Assembly: GCF_016801865.2 (NCBI RefSeq)
Contig: NC_068938.1
Span: 27,238,740-27,302,739 of the forward strand
Direction of reading: 5' to 3'
Length of the DNA stretch: 64,000 nt
Source of the DNA: Culex pipiens pallens
Taxonomy: Eukaryota; Arthropoda; Insecta; Diptera; Culicidae
The notes below the pieces were generated by a model. The model was not told the origin of the DNA and searched no databases. It saw only the letters and a list, made by a program, of their open reading frames with translations. Positions within the stretch are counted from its first letter, which is position 1, and the number at the start of each line of letters is the position of its first letter. Shown here one piece after another: positions 24,090-37,285 of the stretch. The position numbers and the translations under genes are program-made.

Positions 24090-24528
24090 TCAAAAGGCTG
24101 ATTCAAATATTTTTTGAAGTTTATGTCCCTCGACTTTGACCAATGTCAAAGGGGTGGCAAAAAAAAAGTATGAAAATTGAAATACAGAGCCACGGTTTCA
24201 ACATTTTGATGAAAAAAGTGTTTTATAATGCGTTATACGGCTGTCCAGTTGTTTTGCAATCATAAGTTTTCAAAAAATCAAAGTTTTGACGAAAATTTTA
24301 TACTTTGTAAAAAAACAATTTAAACGAGCACAAACATCCTAAATATGATTATAATTGCAGATAGTTGCATTTTTGATTGTTTTCAGTTGATTACAATTCT
24401 ATTTTATTGGAAATGTTGAAGTTTTTCGGATACGAAATATTTTTGCTCTTTTATTTTTCGGACTATTTTTGAAGAGGAGGGGGCACATAAAATTTTTAAA
24501 ATATTTTCAACGGCCTAACTCGGTCAAA
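24090..24528. mobile_element. MITE, GGCTG-terminus family, copy 1
   Basis: The left end GGCTGATTCAAATATTTTTT and right end AAAATATTTTCAACGGCC are approximate inverted copies, with sub-terminal GTCCC/GGGGC runs. Relatives are at 50,311-50,777, 50,778-51,475 and, as a relic, about 58,100-58,490. Confidence 0.6.
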
Positions 24529-24608
24529 GATTTTTTGACCGTTCTAGAAATTTCTGAAAAGTTGGTTGCTTATCAAAATATGATTTCAATAAATAGTTAT
24601 ATAACAAA

Positions 24609-25170
24609 TGGGTAATTCTCTACCAACTCACACGAAATCGGGAAAAGTTGCCCCGACCCCGCTTCGATTTGCGTAAAACTTTGTTCTAAGGGGTAACTTT
24701 TGTCCCTGATCACGAATCCGAGGTCCGTTTTTTTATATCTCGTGACGGAGGGGCGGTACGACCCCTTCCATTTTTGAACATGCGATAAAAGAGGTGCTTT
24801 TCAATAATTTGCTGCCTAAAACGGTGATGAGATAGACATTTGGTGTTCATCGAAAAAAACACTAAAAAAGTTTTAAAAATTCTCCCATTTTCGGTTACGA
24901 CTGTAAAAAATTTTGGAACATGTTTTTTAATGGAAAATTTAATGTACTTTTCGAATTTACATTGACCCAGAAGGGTCATTTTTTCATTTAGAACAAAATT
25001 TTTCATTTTAAAATTTCGTGTTTTTTCTAACTTTTCAGGGTTATTTTTTAGAGTGTAACAATGTTCTACAAAGTTGTAGAGCAAACAATTACAAAAATTT
25101 TGATATATAGACATAAGGGGTTTGCTTATAAACATCACGAGTTATCGCGATTTTACAAAAAAAAAGTTTT
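24609..25170 (-). mobile_element. GGGTAATTCTC-terminus element, partial
   Basis: Starts with GGGTAATTCTCTACCAACTC and runs through GACCTCGGATTCGTG-type sequence in the opposite orientation to the copy at 43,122-43,786. The distal terminus is missing where it meets the foldback arm. Confidence 0.65.
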
Positions 25171-25400
25171 CTGAAGACACCAAATCGATAAAAAAATTTC
25201 TTCAAAAGGTACAGATTTTTTAATTTTCATAAATCATTTTTGTATGGACAGCTGTCAAATTTGTATGGAAAATTATATGGACGAACTGATGATGCTAAAT
25301 GGTTTTTTTGAGCGTAAAGAAGGTATCACAAAAGTTGCAGCTGGATTAACAAAAAACAAGTATTAAAATAAAAAAAACGATTTCGTAGCGAATTACTCCG

Positions 25401-27318
25401 ATGAGAAATACCGGTTAAAATACCTTTATCGTACCCAAAAACACTATCCGCTAACCTTATGGTCACATGTGCAAAAAGATTCAACCGAATCTTTTTCCCC
25501 TTCAACTCACTTCCCTCCTCCACCAGAAACAGAAATCGATTCCCAAATTAAGTTGTAAAACTTTGTCTCGCGTGGAAAAACAACGCGAAAACGGTTCAAC
25601 TTGAGCAATCCGGAAAACAAAGTTTGCATCCCCTTCTGTCATGACTTACCAAATCTGCAGAAAAAGGAAAAAGAAGGGAGGGAGCAGCGAGTTAAATCCA
25701 GTTTTTCCACCCGGTTACCACTTGTCGGATTTTCCAGGGGGCAGCTTTCCCCGCATTGGTTCTTTGAGCATGTGAGGATTTGAAAGTTTTTTTGCTCTCT
25801 TTCTGTTGGATGCTTTCCAACCAGAAGGTGCCCCCGCCAGCATCTTCCATAACTCACTGGCTCCATTCACCGTTGAAGCAGTTTAAAATAAATAAATTTT
25901 TCGCTTGTGAAGTGTGATTTTGTGTAGGAATTGAAAAAAAATGTTTGTTTTGACAAAAACTTCGTTTGAGATTAATTGAAGTTGCACAGAATTTAAATTT
26001 GTTAGTTAAAATTAAATTAAATTGAATCGAATGCTGGATACTGCCCAATACCTCCTATCTAAATGTGCCAAAATGTGCAAATGTGTAATTGGAAATGGCG
26101 AAAGTTGGCTACGAAAGTGTCGTAAGCTTACGATAGCGATTTATAACGAATGAATGCAGGGGAAATTTCTGTTTGAATTTAGATTACTGCAATAAGGTAA
26201 ACTTTGCACACCTTGAATGTCAACGATTGCAGAAAAAAAAGTTATTTATAGCGCTACATGTAAAACAATGATAAAATTAAATTACGATTTTTTTACAATC
26301 TCTAGAAATCAACACACTTCTTTCAACGATGCAACGATTTATTATGATTTGAAACCACTTTCAAGAATTTTCCATTCAATTTGAGTTAATCCAACCAGAT
26401 TGCCAAATAAGCAGCACCAATCAAAATATTTACCAAAAACACCATGCATCCAAAAGATTCACCCAAACATTCCTAGAAAAGCCTTTAATTACCACCATAA
26501 AACGAAGCTCGGAAAGAGAAAAAAATGCGCACACAAACACTTTGCCCCGGCATGAAAAGCGATCCAAATTAGTAGCACAAACAAAATGCCGGAGCAAATT
26601 CAGGGGGGTTTTCTTCTTCTTATTCCTCCCCATGCCATGACAACCGCCGTCACGACGAGCGAAAGCTTTCAAGCAAAAGTTTGCTTCCAGCCAGCGGGAA
26701 AACTTTTTCCGACTTTTCTTATCCGATTTCGCACCGCTTGCTGCTTGTTTCCGCTAATTTTTCCTCCTCGTCCTTTGTCATCGTCGTGACGAAAATGAGT
26801 AAAATAAACACAACTTGCACGCAACTGGTGAAGAAAGTGTGAAAAGGAGTGGAGGGTGGGGGGAAAAAGTGGAGCTAAATTGCCCCTGCCCAGATTTTTG
26901 GGACATGACCCACGCCAGTGGAAAAGTGAGGAGCAGGGTGGGGTTGAAAATGCATAAAATTACTATTATTTTTTTTTTGAATTAAAAATTAGTGTTACAT
27001 CGAACGAATTTATTGAATTCTAAATCTAACAGTCTGGGTGTCAGATTGATAAAGATAATTTGATTTTTATACGGCATTTTGAGAGATTATTAAAGCTGTT
27101 TACTAATATTCTTTAAAAAAAATTATCTTCTCCTTAAATAAAAAAAAGTTTAATCAAGAAGCAAAATTTTGAAAAATCTAAATCATCAAATACATACAAA
27201 TTATTATTTAAACCTTTAACAAAAACTCTATTCAAATTTAAGGCATGATTTTCTAAATATCGAAACAAAAAGTATCACAAAATGCTTTAAACATCATTAC
27301 AGTTATGCATGTACAGTA
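25401..27318. other. Intergenic, GC-richer patches, no gene recognised
   Basis: 25,400-25,900 and 26,400-26,960 look single-copy and are pyrimidine- or purine-rich in places. 26,960-27,318 is AT-rich. No open frame over 80 codons and no domain seen. Confidence 0.4.
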
Positions 27319-27910
27319 TACTGGCTCGTCGTTAAATGGAAAAATTAAAAAATGATCAAATCAAACCAGAACAATGTTTTTTTGATGCCTTTTGGGCCTT
27401 AAAACAACCCCCTAAAATTTGGGAGCGATTGGTTGCGTCCACACTTTGCGCATTGCACTTTAATTTTGTATGGGAATTTGTATAAAAAACCTTCTTTTTT
27501 ACATAAATTTAGATTTTTATCATTTTTATTTTCCACTCAATTTTTCAAACCAACACAAAAGCGTTAAAATTGAGACGTGTTTATTCTCGGAAATCACGTT
27601 TTAGACCAGTTTTGAGCAGGCTTTATATTTTGACAGAAGCAAGATAGCACAATACTTTCTTCGGGAAAGTATTAGTGAATTTTCTCAATTTTAACGCTAT
27701 TGCGTTAGTTTGAAAAATTTAGTACAAAATAAAAATGATAAAACTCAAAATGTAAAAAAGAGGGTTTTTCCATACTAATTCCCATACAAAATTGAAATGC
27801 AATGCGCACAGTGTGTACGCAATCAATCGCTTCAAAATTTTGGATAGTTGTTTAGGGGCCTAAAAAACAGAAAAAAAACATGTTCTGAGAAATCGACCAT
27901 CCTGAGCCAG
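27319..27910. mobile_element. ~590-bp foldback/MITE with CTGGCTC ends
   Basis: CTGGCTC on the left and GAGCCAG on the right terminate two arms of over 200 bp that are inverted copies (GGGAGCGATTGGTTGCGTCC against CGCAATCAATCGCTTC, TTTGTATGGGAATT against AATTCCCATACAAA). No coding frame. Confidence 0.7.
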
Positions 27911-28253
27911 ACTCGATTATCCAAAGTCCTGGCAAAATTTCACTTCGGATAATCGAATCACGAAAAAAATATGTAGCTTTATTATGACCCCCAAACAACT
28001 CTAAAGTGATTTATAATTTTTAAATCCAAGATGGCGGATAAAATGGTGGCGATAAAACATTGAAATGCATTTTTAATTTAATAGGCAATCAAACAGATAA
28101 ATTTGACTGAAATGGGTTCACAGAACTCGAATTTTATGTTAAAAGTAAAAAAAAAAATAATAAAAATATGAAAAAAAATGTTCATGATTCCATTATCCGA
28201 AGTCCCATACAAACCTTCGGATAATCGAACTCCAGATAATCGAGTCTTGACTG
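27905..28253. mobile_element. pogo/Tc1-like MITE with CAGTCAAGACTCGATTATC terminus
   Basis: The right end, read outward, is TACAGTCAAGACTCGATTAT. The left end retains CCAGACTCGATTATCC. GATAATCGA occurs repeatedly inside. It abuts the CTGGCTC element so its left tip is uncertain. TA at the right edge fits a Tc1/mariner-type duplication. Confidence 0.6.
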
Positions 28254-28315
28254 TATCAAAAATTTGCAAAATTTCAATGAATTTATGGAAATATTATTAA
28301 TTAGTTAATAGTAGT

Positions 28316-28441
28316 TTATGCAACAAGTTGCAAAAAGAGGATTTTGTTCAGCACGAGTCGTACATTTATCCAACGAGGTTTACCAAGTTGGATAAATACG
28401 AACAGTGCTGAAAAAATCAAGTTTTGCAACGAGTTCCATAC
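28316..28441. mobile_element. 126-bp hairpin element
   Basis: Two 50-60-bp arms (TGCAACAAGTTGCAAAA ... ATTTATCCAAC, then GTTGGATAAAT ... TTTTGCAACGAGTT) are inverted copies with a short loop, giving a compact, probably non-autonomous foldback. Confidence 0.55.
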
Positions 28442-29162
28442 AACATTTTTTGCAATTCCAAAAAACACACACTGAGTGAAATTTTATGTCAAATTTTCAT
28501 GTATTCTGTCAATAAATCGTTCAAATCAAAAAAATTGTTGAAAAGTGTTACTTTTCTAAACAAGTGCTGAAAAGTGTTGCTATTCGATTCTGTTATTTTT
28601 GGTTCAGAAAAGTAGGCTATTTCGTCGTTCAATAATGACAGGAAAAGTAAGTAGTTTCACGACAGAATTGCAAAAAAAAGTCTTATATGATTCAAATTTC
28701 GTGAATAAACGATATGAGCATTTCGTACACGAAAAAAATGCCGATTTTTGAATTAACTTTTTTCACAGAACTTCAACTTCTTAGAATCTTTTCTTTTTAA
28801 GGGAACAAAAAACAGCATCTATTGAGCCATAGAAAAGTATGTTCAAAAATTGTTGCCAATTTTTTAACAAAATTGTATTTTTTTATTTTTTGAAAGTTTA
28901 ATATTTTACTCGATTTTTATTTTAATTAAGTTTTCAATGTAAAATTAAATTATTGATCGAAATGTCATTAACAGATTTTTTGGTAAAGTGAACGTTTACG
29001 AGATAAAACCACAAAAAGTAAAACTTTCACTAAAAAAAATCAGTTTTTAAGTTTTTTTTAAAGTGTCCATGATTCTCCATGATCATGACTACATTTCAAA
29101 TTAGCATAATATTAAATACTTGGCCCTTTTAACATGTTGATTCGAAAATTGGACCGTATGTA

Positions 29163-29350
29163 CACTCAAAGTAAAAAGTATCCTTTTTTCAAGTTCTTCC
29201 GTCGTCACCCTTTAAAAGGGTATCGAAAATGTACTGATTTTGACGTACCCTTTTAAAAGGGTGACGCCGTGTGAACTTAAAAAAAAGATTGAAAGTATCC
29301 TTTTTGAGGATTGAAAGTACCCTTTTGAGGGATACTTCTGATTGTGAGTG
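29163..29350. mobile_element. 188-bp MITE with TA duplication
   Basis: Ends CACTCAAAGTAAAAAGTATCC and its inverse (GGGATACTTCTGATTGTGAGTG) pair. TA is present at 29161-29162 and 29351-29352. Internal CCCTTTAAAAGGG palindromes strengthen the hairpin. Confidence 0.65.
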
Positions 29351-29352
29351 TA

Positions 29353-32300
29353 GCTGAAATATTACCATTAGAAAATTGGGGGCTGTTTGGACGAGACCTA
29401 AAAAACATCAATTTTCTAGATTTCTTTCCTTTTATTCGCTGTATATCAGCAACCAGAGGTCCAATCATTAATATCTGTTGTGAAATTTTATACACAATAT
29501 TTACAGAAATTGACAATTATGGACACAACATAAAAACATCAAAAACTGGATTGTTAAAGCTTAAATTAATATTTGAGTGGCTTTTTCTTGAACACCGTGC
29601 ACTTTACCAAAAAATCTGTAAAAACATTTCAATTGCAAATTCGAGTTTACATTATAATGGGAAGTAAGAATAAATCGAGTAAACTTTATATTTTTTCAAA
29701 AAACAATGTATTCTAAATTGATAACAATCAATTTTACAAGATTTGTGGATAGGACAAAAACTTGAAATAAATTTTGCACTGGCCTACACAGAAAAAAAGT
29801 GAATTTACTCGAATCACATGTAAACTCAGTTGATGTTAACTTGAGATTCGACGTAAACGGTTGAATCACACGTAAAATCATGCTTTTACGTATAGATTTG
29901 CGTTGAAACAAACCTTGATTTCCTCAATTCCACAAAAAATCTTTTGTTGTTATGAAAAAGTTGCTTTAACGTTTAGCGTTAATTCAACAAAAATCTTGAT
30001 TTTAAAATCAACAAAAAATTTTATTGAATCAAATATGCATTATTTTTATGCGTGTATATAAATGTTGAGACACATTTGATTTAGATCAAAAATTACTTCA
30101 GTGGCTTAAATAAAGCAACAACCGGCACATGCTGGTTCAATTTGGTGCAGAAATTCGTTTAATTGAATTTTGTACAAAATTTTTTAGAGTGTTGATCAAT
30201 TATCTCCGAAAATGATCAAAATCATAATGCATCTGAAAAAAATCAGAGAAATATTGAAGTTGAAAAGTTTAAGATTATTGAAAAACACAGAATATTTCAA
30301 TTTTCACAATTTCGAGGTTCGTTTTTTTTTATATTTCGTGACAGAAGGGTGGTACGACCCCTTCCAATTTGAACATGCGAAAAATACGTGTTTTTCAATA
30401 ATTTGCAGCCTGAAATGGTGATGAGATGGAAATTTGGTATCAAAGAGACTTTTATGTAAAATTGGACGCCCGATTTTATGGCGTACCCAATTCTAAAAAA
30501 CGTATATTCGAGAAAAACACTAAAAATGGTTGAAAACCACTGCCATTTTCCATTACATGATATTCTACAAGGTTTTAGAGCAGATAATTACAAAAAAATG
30601 ATTAATAAACATTAGAAGTTTGCTTGTAATCATCACGAATTATCGCGAAGAATGTAATTTAAACCCACCCTGAACCTTGTTGGCCTCAAGTCTAGCCCAA
30701 ACACCTCCCCTTCTTCCTACTTTCCCTCTTCAAATCTGTGCGTCTCCTCCCCCGCAAAAGGTGTCGGAATTAACTGTTGATCCCATTAAGCCGTATTTTT
30801 GTTTCACTTTTGCCTTATCGGATTACTGCTGCTTTGGTGAGTTTTGTTTTCGCGACCCTCCCTCGCCCCCTAAAAGAGGGTGGAAAATTCTCACCATGGT
30901 GGAAAATGATCCCCAAATTTGTCTAGAGATCATCGATTTGAAAGTTTGCCGTTTTTCGGAAATTCGGAAATATTTGCGGGAGGGAAGGGGAGAGGGTGAA
31001 CTCAAGTGGCGTTATGATTTATGTTCAATTTGTACTTGGAATAATTTTCCGCGCCCGCGGCTCGCGCGAATCGAGTTGCACAAGCAGCTGTAAATTATTG
31101 CAAATTAAAATAAATTTTTAATTTTACGCTTTGCTGAGTTTTTGACAAGTTAGGGCGAAAGGGCGCCAGCGAACGAGTTGTGGGGCCCAAAAGGGGTTGG
31201 GGAGGGTTGGGTAAATTTGTCCGACAAAAAAGGGATAGCTTTTAATTATGAATTTCACATTTGATATGGTTTGCGAGCTGTGAGAGTCTGGGCACAGGTA
31301 TTGCAGTTTCATGCAAAACTGACCACCGTAAATTGATGCAGTGATGCCAAATCAACTATTTTTCTTACTCTACCGATTGATGTTTATTAAAATTATTGAA
31401 GATTTTAAAATGGACGCGGTAATTGAAATTCGTACTATTTGAAACCTGTTGCTCCTACAAATTTGGCAACACTGTCAAAAAGGTGTTTAGCACTGGTGGC
31501 AAATATTTCGGCAAAAAACAGGAATCAACTGGCGGAAAGTTTATAAATAATAGAACACATGCATGGGAATGTTTCTATACGATTTGTAGCTTTCAACGTA
31601 AAATTGCCCCTAGTACACCATTAAATTGAACTGTTTACGCCAGAATGGCTACAATCAGAGCAGTTTGAAATATATGAATCAACTGCATCCCACTTTATTA
31701 CACTATTTTTGTTTTCATCCAGTTGAGCTAATCAGACAACCCTCCACCGAAAATAGCTCAATTTCTCCACGTCCAATTATCCCCGATAAATCTCACCCAC
31801 TTAAAGGGGAGTGGAGCCCTAATCAACCCCAATCAATCAGGTCGAGGGCCCCGGACTAAAAGCTTTGCATAGAGTACCTACTGTGAGTACATCGATGGTG
31901 CCAAAAATGAGCTTTCAATCTGGGAATAAAAAAAATATTCATCGTTGGGCAACATGGAACGTCGAAACTCGCCGCAGGACTCCGGGATTGATTAGTTATA
32001 CATCACCCGGACCGTTCTATAGAAGGGAGGTGTTGTGGAATTTGGTTCGAACCCATTTTTTCTGTTTTGTTTACATCACCTGTCTGTAGTTGGCACCTGT
32101 GCAGAAGACACTGTGATGCAAATAAAAATCAATTCAACATTTGAAATTCTCCCAAAAAAAATCAAATGGAAAAAATCTAAAAATAAATAACTCAGTTCAG
32201 GGTTGTTAAAATATGCAAAGAACAGCTCTCAGCAATTACAATTGTCCCGCCTAAATATTCATGCCTCAAATACAACTGCTCTTCTCTCCTTATTGAAACT

Positions 32301-33206
32301 CTCAGCGCCGAAAATAGCCGAACACGTTTTCGTGTTTACACACTCGCGATTGACAAAATTCGCAAACGCAGTTTAACGGGACGTCTTGTGTGGTCGACTC
32401 CAAATCTCCATCTCGCATTTTCTCATTGCAGTTTTCGGAAAGATGGAAATACTCAGCGGTGAGAGCGCATTGTCGAGGAAAGGGGGAGGAGTGATAGAGA
32501 AAGAATGACATCGGAAACACGAGACACAAGAAGAGATCTCACAAGCTATTGTGACGGCCGCTATACTCTCGGATGTTTTTGGTGCAGAGATTATCAATTG
32601 ATAGCTTTTCTATCACTCATTTGCAACACTGAATTTCAGTTACAAAAAAGCACAACAAATCCACAAATCGAAAAAGACGAAATATTTTAACAAATGCCTT
32701 GTAAATTTTCTGTTTTGCCAGACGCATGACTGTTGTGCTACTTGTTGCTATTTTTTAAATGAGCCTAACATTTAGAATTTTTGTCTATTTTGCTCATTTG
32801 AATTAATCCAGAGCCGTGGGAAAAAACTTCAATTTAAATTTATTTTGTGAAATTAAATAGCCTTACACTTGAGAAGGATATAGACATTTCAATTGTTTCA
32901 ATGATAAAAAAAGATTTTTTTTTTTCAACGTCAATTCTATTTAAAAACTTTTTATTGCATCTGAGCGATTCCCTAAATTTTCGCAAATCTATTTTTCATT
33001 ATTTTTTATACGGGTGGACACTGACCATCGATTCTTACACCCAAATAAGCAATTTTGCATCATTGGCTTTTCCATACAAGTCTCCATACTTAAGTGCTGG
33101 AAAAATGTTAAAAGCCCGTATCTTGAAAAGAGCCTTTCTGATCGATTTGGTATTGTTAGCAAAGTGGAAGTTAATGGTTAGGTAAGGACTTTTTAGATCA
33201 AGTTAC
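29353..33206. other. Intergenic mosaic of repeat relics and GC-richer DNA
   Basis: 29,353-29,690 resembles a foldback arm. 29,785-30,195 begins with the ACACAGAAAAAA motif of a dispersed repeat. 30,320-30,660 is a diverged GGGTAATTCTC-family fragment. 30,660-31,320 and 31,620-32,650 are GC-richer and look single-copy, without a recognisable gene. 33,000-33,200 is a foldback-arm fragment. Confidence 0.45.
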
Positions 33207-34190
33207 CAAAGAGCAATTCCAGCTAAAATCAGGAATTTGTCTGGTACTTTTGTACCCGACCTTATCCGATTTCAAGTTAAAAATTACTGCATTTCGAAGT
33301 CGTTGCATCGTACCAAAAAGTGGTCAAAGGCAAACTTGTAGGAAATTGAACGGGCTTTCTGGAAAAAACACACAGAAATAAAAATACACGCCACTTTTAT
33401 GTTTTTTTTTATTTTTAAGTTTAAAGGTGAAATTTAAAGGTGATGTCACGATTTTTTTCGTTCAAATTTTTTGAGGAAATAGCCTATGATGTTGCAAAAA
33501 GACTCACAAAATATGCAGGATGGTATGTCTCTCCTAAAAAATACAAAAATCATTTACTAAAACTTTTTTTTTTCGAAAAGTGGTCTAAACGTCATTTTTT
33601 TTTAAATCGATAGTGGGAATCGATTCCCCAGACAATTTTACATAAAAGACTCCATATTGACCATTGTCCTATGTCCAATCCTTGCGTGTTAAAAATAAAA
33701 ATGTCGAAAAAATAGGATTTTTTTGTAGTTTTTGGCAATTTCTATGTGACAGACTTGATTTATCAGTCTCGTAAAATTGTATCCACACAAGGGTTGGACA
33801 TAGGACAATGGTAAATATGGAGTATTTTATGTAAAATTGTCTTGGGAATCGATTCCCACTATCGGTCTTAACAAAAATTACGTTTGGACCAATTTTCAAA
33901 AAAAAAACATTTTTAGTAAAAGATTTTTGTATTTTTTTAGAAAAGACATACCATCCTGCATTTTTCGTCAGTCTTTTTGTAACATTATAGGCAATTTCCT
34001 TAAAAAAAATTTGAACGAATAAAAATCGTGACATCACCTTTGAACTTAAAAATCAAAAAATCTCATAGAAGTGGCGTGTATTTTTATTACAGTGTCTTTT
34101 TTTCAGAAAGCCCGTCCAATTTCTCACAAGTTTGTCTTTGACCAATTTTTGATATGATGCAACGGCTTCGAGTTACAGTAATTTTACAAG
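33207..34190. mobile_element. Foldback element, family FB-B
   Basis: Starts GAGCAATTCCAGC. Arms are inverted copies about a centre near 33,730 (GAAGTCGTTGCATCGTACCA against TGATGCAACGGCTTCGAG; CCATTGTCCTATGTCCAATC against its inverse). A related copy lies at 58,813-59,655. Non-coding. Confidence 0.65.
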
Positions 34191-34194
34191 TAAA

Positions 34195-34585
34195 ATTGCA
34201 GGGTCAAAAATTTTTACAGTCGAGTAACGGAAAATGGGGGGATTTTTAAAACTTTTTTAGTGTTTTTTTCGATGAAAAATACGTTTTTTTCGGAATTCTG
34301 AGTACGCCATCAAATCGGGCGTCTAATTTTACATAAAAGTCCCTTTGATTCCAAATTTTTATCTCATCACCGTTTCAGGCTGCAAATTACTGAAAAACAC
34401 CTCTTTTTTCGCATGTTCAAAAATGGAAGGGGTTTTACCGCCCCTCCGTCACTAGATATCAAAAAACGGACCTCGGATTCGTGATCAGGAACAAAAGTTA
34501 CCCCTTAGGACAAAGTTTCACGCAAATCGAAGAGGGGTCGGGGCAACTTTTCCCGATTTCGTGTGAGTTGGTAGAGAATTACCCA
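34195..34585 (+). mobile_element. GGGTAATTCTC-terminus element, right half only
   Basis: Matches the right part of 43,122-43,786, from TTTTTACAGTCGAGTAACGG to the terminus GTTGGTAGAGAATTACCC. The left half is missing. Confidence 0.65.
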
Positions 34586-36449
34586 AAATCATTTGAAATA
34601 CCAGGAATTCGATCTGAAGTTTTGATCTTAATTCAGCACAGAAAAAGGCTAATACAAGATTCATTAAAATATTTTCATAAACAGCATAATACGTAACATG
34701 GTGTTAGACCTACACACTTGCACCCACAATGTATTATTCGAATATTGAACCCAACCAGAGATAAATCGCTCCAGGAGAGTGGTTGATCGGAAAAACTCTC
34801 TGCTCATCGATGGTAAAATTCGCCAGAAGAACTCACTATATGTTGGAGGATTTTGGGAATAATTTGACCTTGCGATTGATATATATCTTGAACTCCATCT
34901 ATTTTTTTTTAATTATTTTTTTTGATATTGTTTTCTATAAGCCATCGAATCCGGGTGAACAAGGTCAAACTCAAACTAGTTATCCGAAAGAAATTCCTCA
35001 CCATAACTACCCGAGTAGAATAAATCACATTTGCTTATCACGCCATGTGCCACGTGGGGTGGAAAAAATCGAGCTTCCAAATGACGAACTCCCGTCGTCA
35101 TCGTCGTCCTTGCAAGTGGACGGCAAAAAATGGTGAAAATGAAGTGAGCACATGCATTAGTCCGAGATTGATGATTTCCATATTCGGCACACATCCATCA
35201 GCACGGAGGGAAAAATCCCTGAACATCAGCCATCATCGTTGGAGTTGGGATTTTTTCTTCCAATGCTGAAAGGTGAGAGGAAAAAATGCTAGTTAGCATG
35301 CTGCTCTTTTGCTGCACGGTGGCAATCACTCTCGTCTCGTCATCGATTCGATTGATGGAGTCCCGCTGGCACTGCACTAGCTGGGTCTTCAACTTTGTCT
35401 GGCAGGTTCGTGGCTGCACCCCGAGTTCTTCGGAACTATACCCTGATTAGGTTTGGTCTGGCGGGATGTGTGCCTTGAATACTGAAAAGGACGACTAGAC
35501 ATGTGGAGATTTTCTGGGTGGAATGATGACCTCATATTTTCAAATTCATGTGAATGAAATTCAGCAAAGTTCCAACATTATAATCCAATCTATTAAAAAA
35601 AATTGTTCACGTGTCTTCATCAAAACCATCAGCTTTTCAATCAGTCGGCCACTTGAGAATCCACCAAATCTGACCCGATTTCCTGCCAAAAAAAAAGCTC
35701 AACACTGACAAATTTGACAAAGCTGACGAAACCCCGCAGACAGTCAGTGTCACAATTTTCGCACTCCCTTAAACGCAGCATCCGCGAACGACCCGCGCTG
35801 GCGACGACTCTTCAACGAATTGACGAAGGATTTGCGAAAATCCTCGCCGCGTGTTGAGGCTTCCAAGGATTTAGGAGTGATTTCCGCAAAGATTACGAGC
35901 CCACCATAAAGCAGGTCGTACGATTTTCTTCCCAAACGAAGAGATCACGCCCAATAAATTCTAATTTGTTGCACTTTGGCTGTTTCAGTTGATAAGGCTA
36001 AATTTTCAAACAACACCAATAAAAACTCACTCGACCGGAATAAGGCAGTCGAACCAAACTTGCAATAACAGCAACTTTTGTCCGGAGCGAAACAACTATT
36101 TCTCGCTCGATGAATTTCGCCAGCCAGCTTTTTTCTTCAACCCTCGGAGAAGTACTTTTCCTGATTCCATCGCTCGAGCAGTGCAACTGTGCTTCTTGTA
36201 TGCAAACACAACATCACTTCAGAGGACTTTTCCCGAAGAGTAGAGAATAACATACACACACATACCTACCTCCTCACCCCGCAACACATGAGTTCATGTT
36301 TGTTTTCCGGTTTACCCAAGGATCGGGTATTTTCATGAAGAAGAAGGGGAAATTCTCTGGGAAAACAACATGCTTCTAATTTTATAATGTTTTTAATGTT
36401 TTGGCACTATTTTATTTAATTAACTAGTAAGCATGTAGCTTGCAATTCG
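34586..36449. other. Intergenic, largely single-copy-looking
   Basis: 35,030-35,520 and 35,730-36,250 are GC-richer. Short frames on both strands show no domain. No tRNA or repeat seen. This block directly precedes the minisatellite. Confidence 0.4.
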
Positions 36450-37285
36450 TAAAATGATGAACACGATCAAAATGATCAAAATGATCAAAATGATCAAAAT
36501 GATCAAAATGATCAAAATGATCAAAATGATCGAAATTACCAAACTGACTGAAATGACCAAAATTACCAAATTGACCAAATTGACCAAAGTGACCAAAATT
36601 ACCAAAATTATCAAAATTAACAAAATTACCAAAAATTACCAAAATTACCAACATTACCAAAATTACCAAAATTACCAAAATTACCAAAATTACCAAAATT
36701 ACCAAAATTACCAAAATTACCAAAATTACCAAAATTACCAAAATTACCAAAATTACCAAAATTACCAAAATTACCAAAATTACCAAAATTACCAAAATGA
36801 CAAAAATGACCAAAATTACCAAAATTACCAAAATTACCAAAATTACCAAAATTACCATAATGACCAAAATGACCAAAAAGACCAAAATGACCAAAATTAC
36901 TAAAATAACTAAAATGATTGAAATGACCAAAATGATTAAAATGACCAAAATGATCAAAATGACCAAAATGACCAAAATGACCAAAATGACCAAAATGACC
37001 AAAATGACCAAAAAGACCAAAATGACCTAAATGACCAAAATTACTAAAATAACTGAAATGATTGAATTGTCCAAAATGATTAAAATGAACAAAATGAACA
37101 AAATGACCAAAATGACCAAAATGAGCAAAATGACTAAAATGACCAAAATGACCAAATTGACCAAAATGACCAAAATGACCAAAATGACCAAAATGACCAA
37201 AATTACCAAAATTACCAAATGACCTAAATCATCAAAACCATCAAAATTACTAAATTGGTCAAAAGGATCATAATGATCAAAATTT
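36450..37285. repeat. 9-bp minisatellite, CAAAATGAY / AAAATKACC variants
   Basis: About 90 units of 9 bp, arranged in homogeneous sub-blocks: CAAAATGAT first, then AAAATTACC (about 36,600-36,860), then AAAATGACC (about 36,860-37,215). Long open frames across it on both strands encode only simple repeats such as LVI or MTK and are by-products of the period being a multiple of three. Confidence 0.95.

Larger units (their letters stand above)
22331..25400. mobile_element. FB-A foldback element broken up by three insertions
   Basis: The left end (GATTTCGGTCATTCGATTTT) and the right end (about 25,155-25,395, with TGTATGGACAGCTGTCAAAT) are FB-A termini. The centre is near 23,870. The left arm carries a SINE (22,462-23,056). 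The right arm carries a GGCTG-type MITE (about 24,090-24,528) and a GGGTAATTCTC-type element (24,609-about 25,170). The nesting order shows that the foldback is older than all three. Confidence 0.7.

Noticed and set aside
24710..25138. 142-codon minus-strand frame, partly shared with 43,186-43,395
   Set aside because: It lies inside a non-autonomous repeat copied in several places; no domain is recognisable and the frame does not run through the other fragments. It is listed only as a repeat-family observation.
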